This document shows, piece by piece, positions 29,154 through 37,415 of a DNA stretch of 64,000 nt. Numbering within the stretch: position 1 is the first letter of the stretch; each line of letters starts with the position of its first letter. The notes under the pieces were generated by a model that saw only the letters and a list, made by a program, of their open reading frames with translations, was not told the origin of the DNA and did no database searches. The DNA is from Bryobacteraceae bacterium (GTDB taxonomy: Bacteria > Acidobacteriota > Terriglobia > Bryobacterales > Bryobacteraceae). Where the stretch lies: the NCBI GenBank assembly GCA_025056865.1, contig JANWVO010000058.1, forward strand, positions 102,717-166,716, given 5' to 3'. The translations under genes and the position numbers were made by a program.

Positions 29154-29546
29154 ATGAGCGTCCGGAGCGCAGCCAGCGATTGCGGGCCTACCTGGCACAC
29201 GCCCCGCGTGCTCGCCGTTCTGCTGCTGGTCTTTCTCTGCGGGGCTGCCGCAGGCGCTCTGGGAATGCGGATGTTCGCTCCGCGCGTGCCCGCAGCCGCC
29301 GCATGGAGCGCAGGCGGCCGCGAATGGACGCTCGACATGATGAAAAAGGAACTCAATCTCACGCCCGAACAGGCTGCCGAGATTGAGACGGTTCTCGACG
29401 AGTTCGTCCTTTACTACCAGAATCTCCAGGGCCAGATGGACGACTTCCGCGCGGAAGGCAAGAAGCGGATCCTCCGGGTGCTGACCCCGGAGCAGCGCGC
29501 GCGCTTCGAGAAGATGGTGGGCAAGCTCAACGCCCGCCTGCGGTGA
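29154..29546 (+). CDS. Spy/CpxP/ZraP-like periplasmic protein
   Basis: This 130-residue protein has an N-terminal membrane helix or signal anchor (VLAVLLLVFLCGAAAGALGM, about 19-38). Its helical periplasmic domain carries the LTPEQAAEIE and LTPEQRARFE repeats typical of the LTxxQ-motif proteins Spy, CpxP and ZraP (heavy-metal-sensor/RsgI-like resistance chaperones). As the last gene of the sigma/anti-sigma operon it is a likely stress chaperone or extra sensor. A weak hairpin (29628-29655, TCTGCC/GGCAGA arms, then TTT) may end the operon. Confidence 0.82.
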   Translation: MSVRSAASDCGPTWHTPRVLAVLLLVFLCGAAAGALGMRMFAPRVPAAAAWSAGGREWTLDMMKKELNLTPEQAAEIETVLDEFVLYYQNLQGQMDDFRAEGKKRILRVLTPEQRARFEKMVGKLNARLR

Positions 29547-29627
29547 AGACCGCTGTGCAATCCCTCCGCCCGCCTTTGGGCCCGGGCGCTCCTTCCTCTT
29601 TCCATCCGGACGATCCCGCCTGACGAT

Positions 29628-29658
29628 TCTGCCTGGCCTTGGCCAGAACGGCAGATTT
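29628..29658 (+). terminator. Possible terminator after the Spy-like gene
   Basis: The arms TCTGCC and GGCAGA enclose TGGC/GCCA and are followed by TTT. The stem is imperfect and the T tract short. Confidence 0.35.
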
Positions 29659-30029
29659 CAGGGATCGCGCAGCAGGCTGATTCTCGCCTTTTGTGTCGCA
29701 GGCGGAGCTTTGCCCGGATTCAGCCTGAGGCGCCTCGCAACGCAAGTCCGCAGACGCAGGCCAATGCTGGTTGCGTCAGCCGGAACCGTCCCGTGCGCTC
29801 TCTGCTGCTTTCCGGGGCGCTGCGCCGAAATCCCGGGCAGGGGACGGCGCCACGGCCGCGAGGGGCGGTAGAAAGCGTAGGGCGCGGCGGCGAAGCGCGC
29901 CAAGCTGAAAAAAACAAATTTCCGCATTCACGTTTTTTGCACAGGCTTTTCACAGTCGCATAGATTCAAGTTATTGTAAACAAAGGAAATAAAATTGATC
30001 CCGGACGGCGTGTTTCAGTTCGATTTCTG
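29659..30029 (+). other. Gene-free region with AT-rich patch upstream of the RNA promoter
   Basis: No frame here looks protein-coding. From about 29907 to 29995 the sequence turns unusually AT-rich for this genome, with A and T runs (seven A, then six T) and a second A-rich block ending AAATAAAATTG. The patch sits 35-120 bases upstream of the strong TTGACA promoter of the structured RNA. It could act as UP-element-like or bent DNA. Confidence 0.5.
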
Positions 30030-30058
30030 TTGACACTTCCCGGGGGCTGATGCATATT
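30030..30058 (+). promoter_or_regulatory. Promoter of the structured RNA gene
   Basis: There is a perfect -35 TTGACA (30030-30035), a 17-bp spacer and CATATT (30053-30058, four of six consensus positions). Transcription should start close to 30064, exactly where the closing helix of the RNA begins. An AT-rich block lies upstream. Confidence 0.65.
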
Positions 30059-30063
30059 GGAGA

Positions 30064-30732
30064 TGGTTCCAAGAGGTTCACGGAACAGCGAGCCGAAGGG
30101 AACGTAGCGAGCCCGGAACGATGATCCGGTGGTGAAAACAAAAAACGCCGCCGGGGAGCGATGGGCAATCGGGCGTTCCGGACGGTAAGCCGCCGAGGAA
30201 GCAAGCCTTCCGGCGCGCGTTGATCCCGAGGGGCGAAAACCCCGGAGGGGAGCGGTCGAAAGGTTCGGGCTTTCCGGGTTGGCGTCGCGCTGGTGGACAA
30301 CGGGTCTTGGCCGCAGATCTCCCCGGAGGTCCTCGAGGCATCCGAGGAGGGAGGTCAAGGCGGACCGGGTTCGCTGGCAGGCGTCAATGGAGGCGAAGAG
30401 GCAGGCCAGGATCGGTGACCCCGCCGGGGCATGCCGGCAACGGCAGCGTCCATGCGGGCGAGAGAAAGGCCGCTTCGAGTTCCCGGCTTCGCGCTGGCTG
30501 AGTCGCTGGCACGGTTTCGCGCGTTGAACCGGTTCCGGGCAAATCCCGGGGCTGGGGAGCGCGAGACCAGGGGTGCCCGGTCAGCCAGAGGCGCCACGCT
30601 CAAGCCCGTCTAGACGGGTTGGGGAGCAAGCTGAGTCCGCGGGTCACTTGGAACCATTTTTGTGGGCCTGCCAGGGCTGTGCGGCTCCCCGCAAGGGTTG
30701 AGCCCGGCTGATGGCGGGCCCACAACCTTTTT
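30064..30732 (+). ncRNA. Large structured non-coding RNA of unknown family
   Basis: No protein-like frame is visible. Bases 30064-30073 (TGGTTCCAAG) pair perfectly with 30647-30656, closing a ~593-nt domain; A/G-T pairs may extend the helix to 13 bp, and TTTTT follows at 30657. Inside, many hairpins can be read: 30126-30134/30146-30154 with an A-rich 11-nt loop, 30159-30171, 30191-30215, 30230-30243 (GGGG/CCCC, loop CGAAAA), 30331-30347, 30423-30438, 30535-30549 and the 14-bp palindrome 30605-30618. A repeated GCGAGCC...GGAACG unit occurs at 30088-30104 and 30107-30120. A last 11-bp hairpin with TTTTT ends at 30732. RNase P, tmRNA, SRP and 6S signatures were looked for by eye and not found. 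Confidence 0.65.
30662..30732 (+). terminator. Terminator hairpin of the structured RNA
   Basis: Bases 30662-30672 pair with 30713-30723 over 11 bp (one G-U). An inner GGGCT/AGCCC stem lies within, and five T follow at 30728-30732. On the opposite strand the same hairpin is followed by A, so it terminates plus-strand transcription and does not serve the convergent aminotransferase gene. Confidence 0.6.
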
Positions 30733-30821
30733 GCGCGCCCTCCGGCGGCGATGCTCCGGACAGCCGGCGTTTCCCGAGTCCCGTCTGTCGGCTTCTGATT
30801 TGATTCCCTGTCCCGTCAACG

Positions 30822-31697
30822 TCAGTCTGCTGTGGCAGCCCGGCGCAGGGCCCCGGCCACATATTGCTCCTGGTAGTCGGCGAACGCCTGCGCCAGCTCC
30901 CTTGCTACCGTCCAGTCGTTGCGGATGGACAGGCCTTCTACGGAAGCCACCGGGAGGATGTCACGGGTCGTGGAGGTGATGAACAGCCCGTCGGCCCTTT
31001 CCAGATCGTCCAGCGTCAGCGCGCGTTCCACGATGCGGACGCCCGGCACGCGGACAGCCTCCAGCAGCAGCTCGCGCGTGATCCCCGGCAGGCAGCCCGA
31101 TTCGATCGGCGGCGTGGCCGCCTCCCTGCCGAAGACGGCGAACACATTGGCAGAGGTGCACTCGCTCACCTCGCCTTTCTCGTTCAGCAGAATGACTTCA
31201 TCCAGCCCGCGGGCGTGCGCCTCTTCGTACCAGACGAGGTTCATCGCCCATGAGGCAGATTTGGTGCCGGCGAAAGGCGAGGCGGCGTGCCGCGCGTGGG
31301 CGACGATGCCCAGCCGCGCGCTCTCGCCCCAACGGGTGCGCGGCGCCGTGAAGGCGACCAGCTCGTAATCCCGGGCCACACCCGGGCCCTCCCACACCGT
31401 GCCGCGGTTGCGCATCACCAGCACGCGAAGCGCCGCATCGTAGGCGCGGTTGGCTTCCACAAGCTGGAGCAGCTTCTGTTCGAGCTCCGCCGGAGTCCAT
31501 GGGAACGGCACGCGCAGCATATCGGCGTCGCGCCGCATGCGGGCCCAGTGGCGGTCGAAGGCGAACAGCACGCCCCCGATCACGCGGATCGTCGAGAAAA
31601 TGCCCCAGCCGGAGAACAGGCCCACCTGCCCGGGGCGCAGGCAGGCGTGGTCCGCAGGCAGGATTTCGTCCGAGATCAGTACATGCGGATGAATCAC
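30822..31697 (-). CDS. Class-IV PLP-dependent aminotransferase
   Basis: This 291-residue fold-type-IV enzyme is in the branched-chain-aminotransferase/D-amino-acid-transaminase/aminodeoxychorismate-lyase group. The PLP Lys is probably in GTKSASWAMN. The usual NEKGEVSECTSANVFAV and CLPGITRELLLE motifs follow, then TSTTRDILPV. The exact reaction cannot be read from these motifs. GTG at 31697 (MIHPHVLISDEIL) is preferred over an upstream start with low-complexity sequence; TACACT lies 6 bases before it, so the mRNA may be leaderless. It is divergent from the zinc-ribbon gene. Confidence 0.88.
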   Translation of the reverse strand: MIHPHVLISDEILPADHACLRPGQVGLFSGWGIFSTIRVIGGVLFAFDRHWARMRRDADMLRVPFPWTPAELEQKLLQLVEANRAYDAALRVLVMRNRGTVWEGPGVARDYELVAFTAPRTRWGESARLGIVAHARHAASPFAGTKSASWAMNLVWYEEAHARGLDEVILLNEKGEVSECTSANVFAVFGREAATPPIESGCLPGITRELLLEAVRVPGVRIVERALTLDDLERADGLFITSTTRDILPVASVEGLSIRNDWTVARELAQAFADYQEQYVAGALRRAATAD

Positions 31698-31703
31698 GAA
31701 CCC

Positions 31704-31709
31704 AGTGTA
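31704..31709 (-). promoter_or_regulatory. -10-like hexamer of the aminotransferase gene
   Basis: On the minus strand TACACT ends 6 bases before the chosen GTG; no ribosome-binding site lies between. This supports both the start choice and leaderless expression. Confidence 0.4.
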
Positions 31710-31785
31710 TCGAACGGGTCCGGCGCAACGCCGGGCGCAGGCCGCTTCCGCAGCCCGTTGGCAGGCTCCCAACGACCATTCGGAG

Positions 31786-31791
31786 TACAAT
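31786..31791 (+). promoter_or_regulatory. -10-like hexamer of the zinc-ribbon gene
   Basis: TACAAT ends 10 bases before the ATG at 31802, leaving a leader of about 2-4 nt. Confidence 0.4.
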
Positions 31792-31801
31792 ATCGGTTGC
31801 C

Positions 31802-32116
31802 ATGCCCAAAGGCGACAAAGGCGACACGTTCGAGCTCGAGTGCCCGTGCTGTGGCGCGACGCTCAAGGTGAATGCCTCCCTCAGGTCCGTCATCAGCTTC
31901 CGGGAGAAGCCGAAGCCGAAGGCGATCGAAGACATCCAGCAGGGGTTGAGCCTGATCAAGGAGGCCGAGAAGCGGCGCGAGGAAGCCTTCCAGAAATCCT
32001 TCGAGCAGATGAAGACTTCGAAGGACGTCCTCTCGGCGAAGTTCGATGAGCTCCTGAAGAAGGCGAAAGAAGAAGACCCCACCAAGCCCCCGCCCAAGCC
32101 CATCGGGCTGGAGTAG
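31802..32116 (+). CDS. Small zinc-ribbon/coiled-coil protein
   Basis: This 104-residue protein has one CxxC pair (ELECPCCGATLKV, about 13-25) like a half zinc ribbon. A charged helical stretch rich in Lys/Glu follows (IKEAEKRREEAFQKSFEQM, probable coiled coil), and the tail is Pro-rich (KPPPKPIGLE). Two or more copies would be needed for a complete four-Cys zinc site, so it may dimerise. The function is unknown. Confidence 0.7.
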   Translation: MPKGDKGDTFELECPCCGATLKVNASLRSVISFREKPKPKAIEDIQQGLSLIKEAEKRREEAFQKSFEQMKTSKDVLSAKFDELLKKAKEEDPTKPPPKPIGLE

Positions 32117-32205
32117 AAATCAGGCTCCTCTTCCACAAACCTCTTCCCTGCCCGGCTCCTCCGGCAGAGACGCGGTTGGGTGGTTCCACCGCGCCCAGCC
32201 TGCGA

Positions 32206-32211
32206 TAGAAT
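32206..32211 (+). promoter_or_regulatory. -10-like hexamer of the DUF1549/DUF1553 gene
   Basis: TAGAAT ends 9 bases before the ATG at 32221, with no ribosome-binding site between. Confidence 0.4.
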
Positions 32212-32220
32212 GATGCCACT

Positions 32221-34770
32221 ATGAGGGGCTGGGCCACGCTGACGCTGTCTCTGTGCGCCGCCGGGCTGTCCGCACAGACCGCGCCGGACTTCCGCCGGGA
32301 CATCGAGCCGCTTCTGGCGCGGCGTTGCGTCCCCTGCCACAATGCTTCCGTCTCGAATAACGGGCTGCGGCTGGATGATCCGGAAGCCATGCTGGCCGGG
32401 GGCTACTCCGGCCCGGTGATCGTGCCGGGCAGACCGGACGAATCGAAGCTTTTGCAGCGGGTCACAAGCACGAAGAAGGGCTTCCAGATGCCTCCCGCAG
32501 GCCCGCCTCTGAGTCCGGCCGAAATTGCCGTTCTCCGGAGCTGGATCGAGGCGGGCGCGCGCGTTCCCGCCCGCGACAAACCGCCGGCCGCCTCTGCACC
32601 GGCAGCGCCTGCCTCCGCGGCAGTCTCCAACACTCACTGGTCGTTCCGCCCCATCACCCGGCCCGAACCGCCTGCGGTTGCATTGCGAAGCTGGGTGCGC
32701 AACCCCATTGACCGCTTCATCCTGGCCCGGCTGGAAAAAGAAGGCATCGCCCCCTCCCCGGAGGCGCCCAGGAGCGTGTTGCTGCGCCGCCTCTGGCTGG
32801 ATCTGGCCGGCCTCCCGCCGCCTCCGGAGGAAGTCCGCGCCTTCCTGGCCGACTCCCGCCCGGACGCCTACGAACACGCGGTGGAACGCCTGCTCGCTTC
32901 GCCCCATTACGCCGAACAGCGCGCCCGCGCATGGCTGGACGTGGCCCGTTACGGCGACAGCGACGGCCTCGAAAAGGACCTTGTACGGCCCTATGCCTGG
33001 CGCTGGCGCCAGTGGGTGATCGAAGCTTTCCACCGCGACATGCCGTTCGACCAGTTCACCATCGAGCAGCTCGCCGGCGACCTGCTGCCGGGCGCCACCA
33101 TCGAACAGCGCGTCGCCACAGGCTTCCACCGCAACACGCTCACCAACCGCGAAGGCGGGACGGATCCCGCCGAAAGCCGCTTCGAACAGCTCGTCAACCG
33201 CGTCAACACGACGGCCACCGCATGGCTCGGGCTCACCGCCGGCTGCGCCCAGTGCCACGATCACAAATACGATCCGCTGAAACAGAAAGAGTATTACCAG
33301 CTTCTCGCCTTCTTCAACCGCAGCGAAGAGGTGAATATCGACGCACCCATGCCGGGCGAATTCGGCGAATGGATGCGAAAAAGGCCGGAATATCTGGCAA
33401 AACGCGAGGCCCTGATCCGTGAATTCGACGTCGAATCGTTGCAGGAGGAATGGGAAGAAAAACTCCGCCATGCCATGGACAACCCCGGAAAAGACCCGGA
33501 CTGGGACTTCGCCGTCGCCAATACGCGGCCGATGCTGGACCGCTTCGAATATCTGATCCGGAAGGGGAAACAGCGGCGGACGGAACGGGAAAATGAGGCA
33601 GTGTTTTACCAGTTCATCAATAATCCCGGTCCCTTGACTCCCGGACGCGACGTGGACAAAATTCTTTGCCTGCGCGAATTCCGCCGGCGGCTGGCGGCGC
33701 TGGACCGGGAATATCCGCGCCTGACGCAGGCAATGACGATGATGGAGCTTGAGGAGCCGCCGCAGACCTATATCGCGCTCAAGGGAGACTTTCGCGCCCG
33801 GGGCCTGCCGGTGGAGCCGGACGTGCCGGCCTTCCTTCCTCCGCTGCCGAAGGACGCCCCGCGCAACCGGCTCACCCTGGCGCGCTGGCTCGTCTCGAAC
33901 GAGAATCCGCTCACCGCCCGTGTGGTGGTCAACCGCATCTGGCAGGAATTTTTCGGCAAAGGCCTGGTGCGGACCAGCGAAGATTTCGGCACGCAGGGCG
34001 AGCCGCCTTCGCACCCGGAGCTGCTGGACTGGCTGGCCAGCGAGTTCCGGAACCAGGGCTGGAGCGTGAAGCACATCGTGCGGCTCATAGTGACCTCCGC
34101 CACCTACCGGCAGAGTTCGCACGTCCGCCGGGACCTCATTGAAAAGGACCCTGACAACACGCTGCTGGCCCGGCAGTCGCGGCTGCGGCTGCCGGCCGAA
34201 AACATCCGCGATGCGGCCCTGGCGGCCGCCGGGCTTCTCAACACACAGGTAGGCGGCCCCAGCGTCCGCCCGCCGCAGCCGGCTGGCGTCGCCGAGCTCG
34301 GCTATGCCGGCAGCGTGAAATGGGTGGAAGACGACGGCCCGGCGCGCTACCGCCGCGGAATGTACATCCTGTTCCAGCGGACCGCCCCCTATCCCATGCT
34401 GATGAACTTCGACATGCCGGACTCATTCACTTCTTGCGCGCGGCGGCGGCGTTCGAATTCCCCCTTGCAGGCGCTGAACCTGCTCAATGACCCTGTCTTC
34501 TACGAGGCTGCGCAGGCGCTGGCCCTGCGCGTGGTCCGCGAGGCGCCGCCGGAAGCCCGCATCGACCATGCGTTCCTGCTGGCTCTTGGCCGGCTGCCTG
34601 CGGGCCGCGAGCGCGAACGTGTCGAACGCTTCCTGCGGGAGGAGCAGAAGCGGTTCGACGCCGCCCCGGAGCTGGCCCGGCAGGTGTTGCCGCTCGATCC
34701 GGCGCATGCTGCCTGGGTGGGGGCGGCGCGCGCCCTGCTGAATCTGGAGGAGTTCATTACGAGGGAGTAG
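32221..34770 (+). CDS. Planctomycete-type cytochrome with DUF1549 and DUF1553
   Basis: This 849-residue exported protein has a signal peptide (about 1-19), an N-terminal cytochrome c-like (PSC/PSD1) domain with haem motif CVPCH (36-40) and MPPAGPPL as the Met-ligand region, then DUF1549 (about 140-345) and DUF1553 (about 530-790). A second CxxCH (GCAQCHDHKYDP) lies at the end of DUF1549, as is usual. These proteins are abundant in Planctomycetes and Solibacter-type acidobacteria next to DUF1501 proteins; sulfatase or polysaccharide-degradation contexts are common. The biochemical role is not known. Confidence 0.92.
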   Translation: MRGWATLTLSLCAAGLSAQTAPDFRRDIEPLLARRCVPCHNASVSNNGLRLDDPEAMLAGGYSGPVIVPGRPDESKLLQRVTSTKKGFQMPPAGPPLSPAEIAVLRSWIEAGARVPARDKPPAASAPAAPASAAVSNTHWSFRPITRPEPPAVALRSWVRNPIDRFILARLEKEGIAPSPEAPRSVLLRRLWLDLAGLPPPPEEVRAFLADSRPDAYEHAVERLLASPHYAEQRARAWLDVARYGDSDGLEKDLVRPYAWRWRQWVIEAFHRDMPFDQFTIEQLAGDLLPGATIEQRVATGFHRNTLTNREGGTDPAESRFEQLVNRVNTTATAWLGLTAGCAQCHDHKYDPLKQKEYYQLLAFFNRSEEVNIDAPMPGEFGEWMRKRPEYLAKREALIREFDVESLQEEWEEKLRHAMDNPGKDPDWDFAVANTRPMLDRFEYLIRKGKQRRTERENEAVFYQFINNPGPLTPGRDVDKILCLREFRRRLAALDREYPRLTQAMTMMELEEPPQTYIALKGDFRARGLPVEPDVPAFLPPLPKDAPRNRLTLARWLVSNENPLTARVVVNRIWQEFFGKGLVRTSEDFGTQGEPPSHPELLDWLASEFRNQGWSVKHIVRLIVTSATYRQSSHVRRDLIEKDPDNTLLARQSRLRLPAENIRDAALAAAGLLNTQVGGPSVRPPQPAGVAELGYAGSVKWVEDDGPARYRRGMYILFQRTAPYPMLMNFDMPDSFTSCARRRRSNSPLQALNLLNDPVFYEAAQALALRVVREAPPEARIDHAFLLALGRLPAGRERERVERFLREEQKRFDAAPELARQVLPLDPAHAAWVGAARALLNLEEFITRE

Positions 34771-34775
34771 CCGCC

Positions 34776-36206
34776 ATGAATGAGCGCGACTTCGCCGCAC
34801 TGCATTGCCGCCGCCGTTTCCTGAAAGAGGTCGCCTGCGGCATCGGCCTGATGGGTCTGGCGGATCTGCTGGCTGCCGAAGGCCGCACCGCGGACACGGC
34901 CAACCCGCTGGCCCCGAAAAAGCCGCATTTCCCCGGAAAAGCGAAGGCTGTCATCTTCATGTTCATGGAGGGCGCGCCCAGCCAGATGGATCTTTTCGAT
35001 CCAAAGCCCGCTCTCCAGAAATATGCCGGCCAGCCGCTTCCCGAATCGCTCGGCTCGCAATTGCGGCTCGCTTTTACGAAAAAGGACGCAAAAATCCTGC
35101 CCTCGCCGCGCCAGTTCCGTCCCTACGGGCAGAGCGGCATCGAATTCTCCGACTACATCCCCCACATCGCCTCCTGCGCCGACGACATCTGCCTGGTGCG
35201 GTCGATGACCACGGACGCCTTCAACCACCATCCTGGCCAGGCCCTGCTGTTCACCGGCTCCATCCAGCTTGGCCGCCCGACCATGGGCGCGTGGGTGCTG
35301 TACGGGCTGGGCAGCGAGTCGAAGAACCTGCCGGGCTTCGTCGTGCTCAGCTCGGGCGTCGGAACCAGCGGCGGCGCATCGAACTTCTCCTGCGGATTCC
35401 TGCCCTCGCATTATCAGGGCACGTTGTTCCGCAATTCGGGTGATCCGATCCTCTACCTGTCGAATCCCGCAGGCGTCACGCCAGAGCTGCAGCGGGCGGC
35501 GCTCGACCTGGCGAACGATCTCAACCGGGAGCATCTGTCCGAGACGGGCGATCAGGAAATCGCCTCCCGCATCGCCAACTATGAGCTGGCCTGGCGCATG
35601 CAATCGGCCGCGCCCGAACTGGCCGACCTCTCCACCGAGCCGCCGCACATCCGGGAAATGTACGGGCTGGACGACCCGAAAACCCGGCAGTTCGCCGCCA
35701 ACTGCATCCTCGCGCGCCGCCTGGTGGAGCGCGGCGTGCGCTTCGTGCTGATGATGGACGCCAGTTGGGACCAGCACACCTACCTGAACCGGGACCTCCG
35801 CAAGAACTGCGAGCGGACCGACAAGCCCGCGGCGGCGCTGATCCGCGACCTGAAGCAGCGCGGCCTGCTGGAGTCAACCCTCGTGGTCTGGGGCGGCGAA
35901 TTCGGCCGGACGCCCATCGTGGAGATCCGCAATAGCGCGGATCCGGAGAGCATCGGCCGCGACCACCATCCGAATGCCTATTCCATGTGGCTCGCCGGCG
36001 GCGGCATCCGCGGCGGCCAGGTGATCGGAAAAACCGACGAGCTCGGCTTCGGGGTCGTCGAGGATCCGGTGCACGTGCACGACCTTCAGGCGACCATCCT
36101 GCATTGCCTCGGCTTCGACCACACGCGCCTCACCTACCGCCACATGGGGCGCGATTTCCGCCTCACGGACGTGCACGGCGAAGTCGTGCGCAAAATGCTT
36201 GCCTGA
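34776..36206 (+). CDS. DUF1501 family exported protein
   Basis: This 476-residue member of the sulfatase-like DUF1501 family has a Tat-like N-terminus (CRRRFLKEVACGIGLMGLADLLA). Further motifs are FMEGAPSQMDLFDPK, FNHHPGQALLFTG, WDQHTYL, VVWGGEFGRTPI and GRDHHPNAYSMWLAGGG, which supply the conserved Asp/His clusters of the alkaline-phosphatase-like fold. GAGGGAG precedes the ATG. It follows the cytochrome gene after 5 bases, the standard pair, so the two products probably act together in the periplasm. Confidence 0.92.
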   Translation: MNERDFAALHCRRRFLKEVACGIGLMGLADLLAAEGRTADTANPLAPKKPHFPGKAKAVIFMFMEGAPSQMDLFDPKPALQKYAGQPLPESLGSQLRLAFTKKDAKILPSPRQFRPYGQSGIEFSDYIPHIASCADDICLVRSMTTDAFNHHPGQALLFTGSIQLGRPTMGAWVLYGLGSESKNLPGFVVLSSGVGTSGGASNFSCGFLPSHYQGTLFRNSGDPILYLSNPAGVTPELQRAALDLANDLNREHLSETGDQEIASRIANYELAWRMQSAAPELADLSTEPPHIREMYGLDDPKTRQFAANCILARRLVERGVRFVLMMDASWDQHTYLNRDLRKNCERTDKPAAALIRDLKQRGLLESTLVVWGGEFGRTPIVEIRNSADPESIGRDHHPNAYSMWLAGGGIRGGQVIGKTDELGFGVVEDPVHVHDLQATILHCLGFDHTRLTYRHMGRDFRLTDVHGEVVRKMLA

Positions 36207-36208
36207 TT

Positions 36209-37009
36209 TCAGCCCGGTATCCGGCGGAAATCAAACAGCATTTCCTCGGGCGCGGCGAGGACATCCGCGGGCAGATTTTCCCGCAGCCGGTACTCCGCCG
36301 TTCCGTCGATGCGCACCACGGGCTCGCTGTGGAAAGCCAGCGTGCCGCGGCCGGGCGTCGCCCGCGTCATGCCCATGAACGCGTCGCACAGGACGGGACG
36401 GGCGAGCGGCACGGCGACGCGGTAGCCGCCGGGATCGTTCATGTCGTGCACGGCCGCGCGGTAATGCTCAAAAATGCGGACGCCGAGTTCCAGGTCCGGG
36501 TCGCGCCGCCCATGGAACTGCACGGCCTGCACGAGAAGGCTTTCGCGAAGATCCTCGCGCGAGCGCGGCTTGCCCACCTGGCGGCCGCTGGCAGAGAAAA
36601 TCAGGTCGCGGTTGATGAAGTAGGGCTTGATGTCGATCACCGGCGTGCCGTCCAGGAAATCGAGCCGGTCGAGCTCCAGCCGGCGCCCTTCGCGCCGCAG
36701 GAGCCTTGCGGCGGTGAGTCCGATCGGGTTCGGCCGCGCCGGCGAGCGCACGGCGAAGACCCCGTGCAGGCCGTCGGGACCGGGATCCGTCACTCCGCGC
36801 GGCGTCACCTGCAAGACCTCCCGCTCGCCCAGCCCGCGGTCGAACCAGCCAAGAATCCAGAGATGGGAATGCTTCTCGATCTGGTGCAGTCCGGGCTCGA
36901 ATTCCGGGAAGATTTCAATGCTGGCTGGCACGCCCCACACGGGCATCAGTTTGCGTTCAGCCACGCTGCAACGGACGACGCCGACGGGCTTCAGGGTCCA
37001 GGAATCCAT
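36209..37009 (-). CDS. TsaA/TrmO-type methyltransferase domain fused to an FmdE-like domain
   Basis: This 266-residue protein has two parts. Residues 1-135 are a TsaA (TrmO) domain: LKPVGVVRCSV, HSHLWILGWFDR, GVFAVRSPARPNPIGLTAARLL and DGTPVIDIKPYF. TrmO methylates t6A37 in some tRNAs with SAM. Residues 160-266 resemble FmdE (LLVQAVQFHG, DLELGVRIFEHY, LCDAFMGMTRATPGRGTLAF), but the metal-site His/Cys of FmdE appear changed (FHGRRDP for FHGHLCP). The ATG is 4 bases after the BON-protein stop, so the two are co-transcribed. Confidence 0.78.
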   Translation of the reverse strand: MDSWTLKPVGVVRCSVAERKLMPVWGVPASIEIFPEFEPGLHQIEKHSHLWILGWFDRGLGEREVLQVTPRGVTDPGPDGLHGVFAVRSPARPNPIGLTAARLLRREGRRLELDRLDFLDGTPVIDIKPYFINRDLIFSASGRQVGKPRSREDLRESLLVQAVQFHGRRDPDLELGVRIFEHYRAAVHDMNDPGGYRVAVPLARPVLCDAFMGMTRATPGRGTLAFHSEPVVRIDGTAEYRLRENLPADVLAAPEEMLFDFRRIPG

Positions 37010-37013
37010 GCTT

Positions 37014-37304
37014 CTAAAGCCCGGCAGGCTTGATGACAAGCTGGTTGTCGACGCCCTTTACGCCCTTGATCTTTTTGACGAGTTTCTCCGCCTTTTTCTT
37101 TGCTTTCTCGCTTCGGACAGCGCCCTTGAGCGTCACCACTCCGTTGACGACCGCGATGTCGAACGCGCCCCCTTTCACATCGGGGTCGCCTGCCAGGCGG
37201 CGGCGGACAAGATCGTAGATCTCATCATCGGTATGGGCCTGCTGCGCAGCAGCGATGGTGGCGCCGAGAAGCACCAGAACAAGTGCAAAGGCAACGGTTT
37301 TCAT
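37014..37304 (-). CDS. Secreted BON-domain protein
   Basis: This 96-residue protein has a signal peptide (MKTVAFALVLVLLGATIAAA). One BON domain (about 25-92) carries the pattern DDEIYDLVRRRLAGDPDV, IAVVNGVVTLKGAV and KIKGVKGVDNQLVI. BON domains bind phospholipid or membranes and occur in OsmY-like stress proteins. The ATG at 37304 begins the signal peptide; four extra codons upstream also start with ATG. Confidence 0.88.
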   Translation of the reverse strand: MKTVAFALVLVLLGATIAAAQQAHTDDEIYDLVRRRLAGDPDVKGGAFDIAVVNGVVTLKGAVRSEKAKKKAEKLVKKIKGVKGVDNQLVIKPAGL

Positions 37305-37415
37305 AGAGCACCACACCTATTATCCCCTCTCAGGCACGCAACAGCCGATGCGGGGGGACGGTGGGCGCATGGATCGGCTCGCCTGCGCGCGTCTTCGCGG
37401 CGCCGCACAGCCCGC

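Noticed and set aside
30064..30732. Identity of the structured RNA as RNase P RNA or tmRNA
   Set aside because: The closing helix fits RNase P in principle, but the GAGGAAAGTCC and ACAGAA core motifs were not found and the RNA is too long. No tRNA-like ends or ALAA tag frame for tmRNA.
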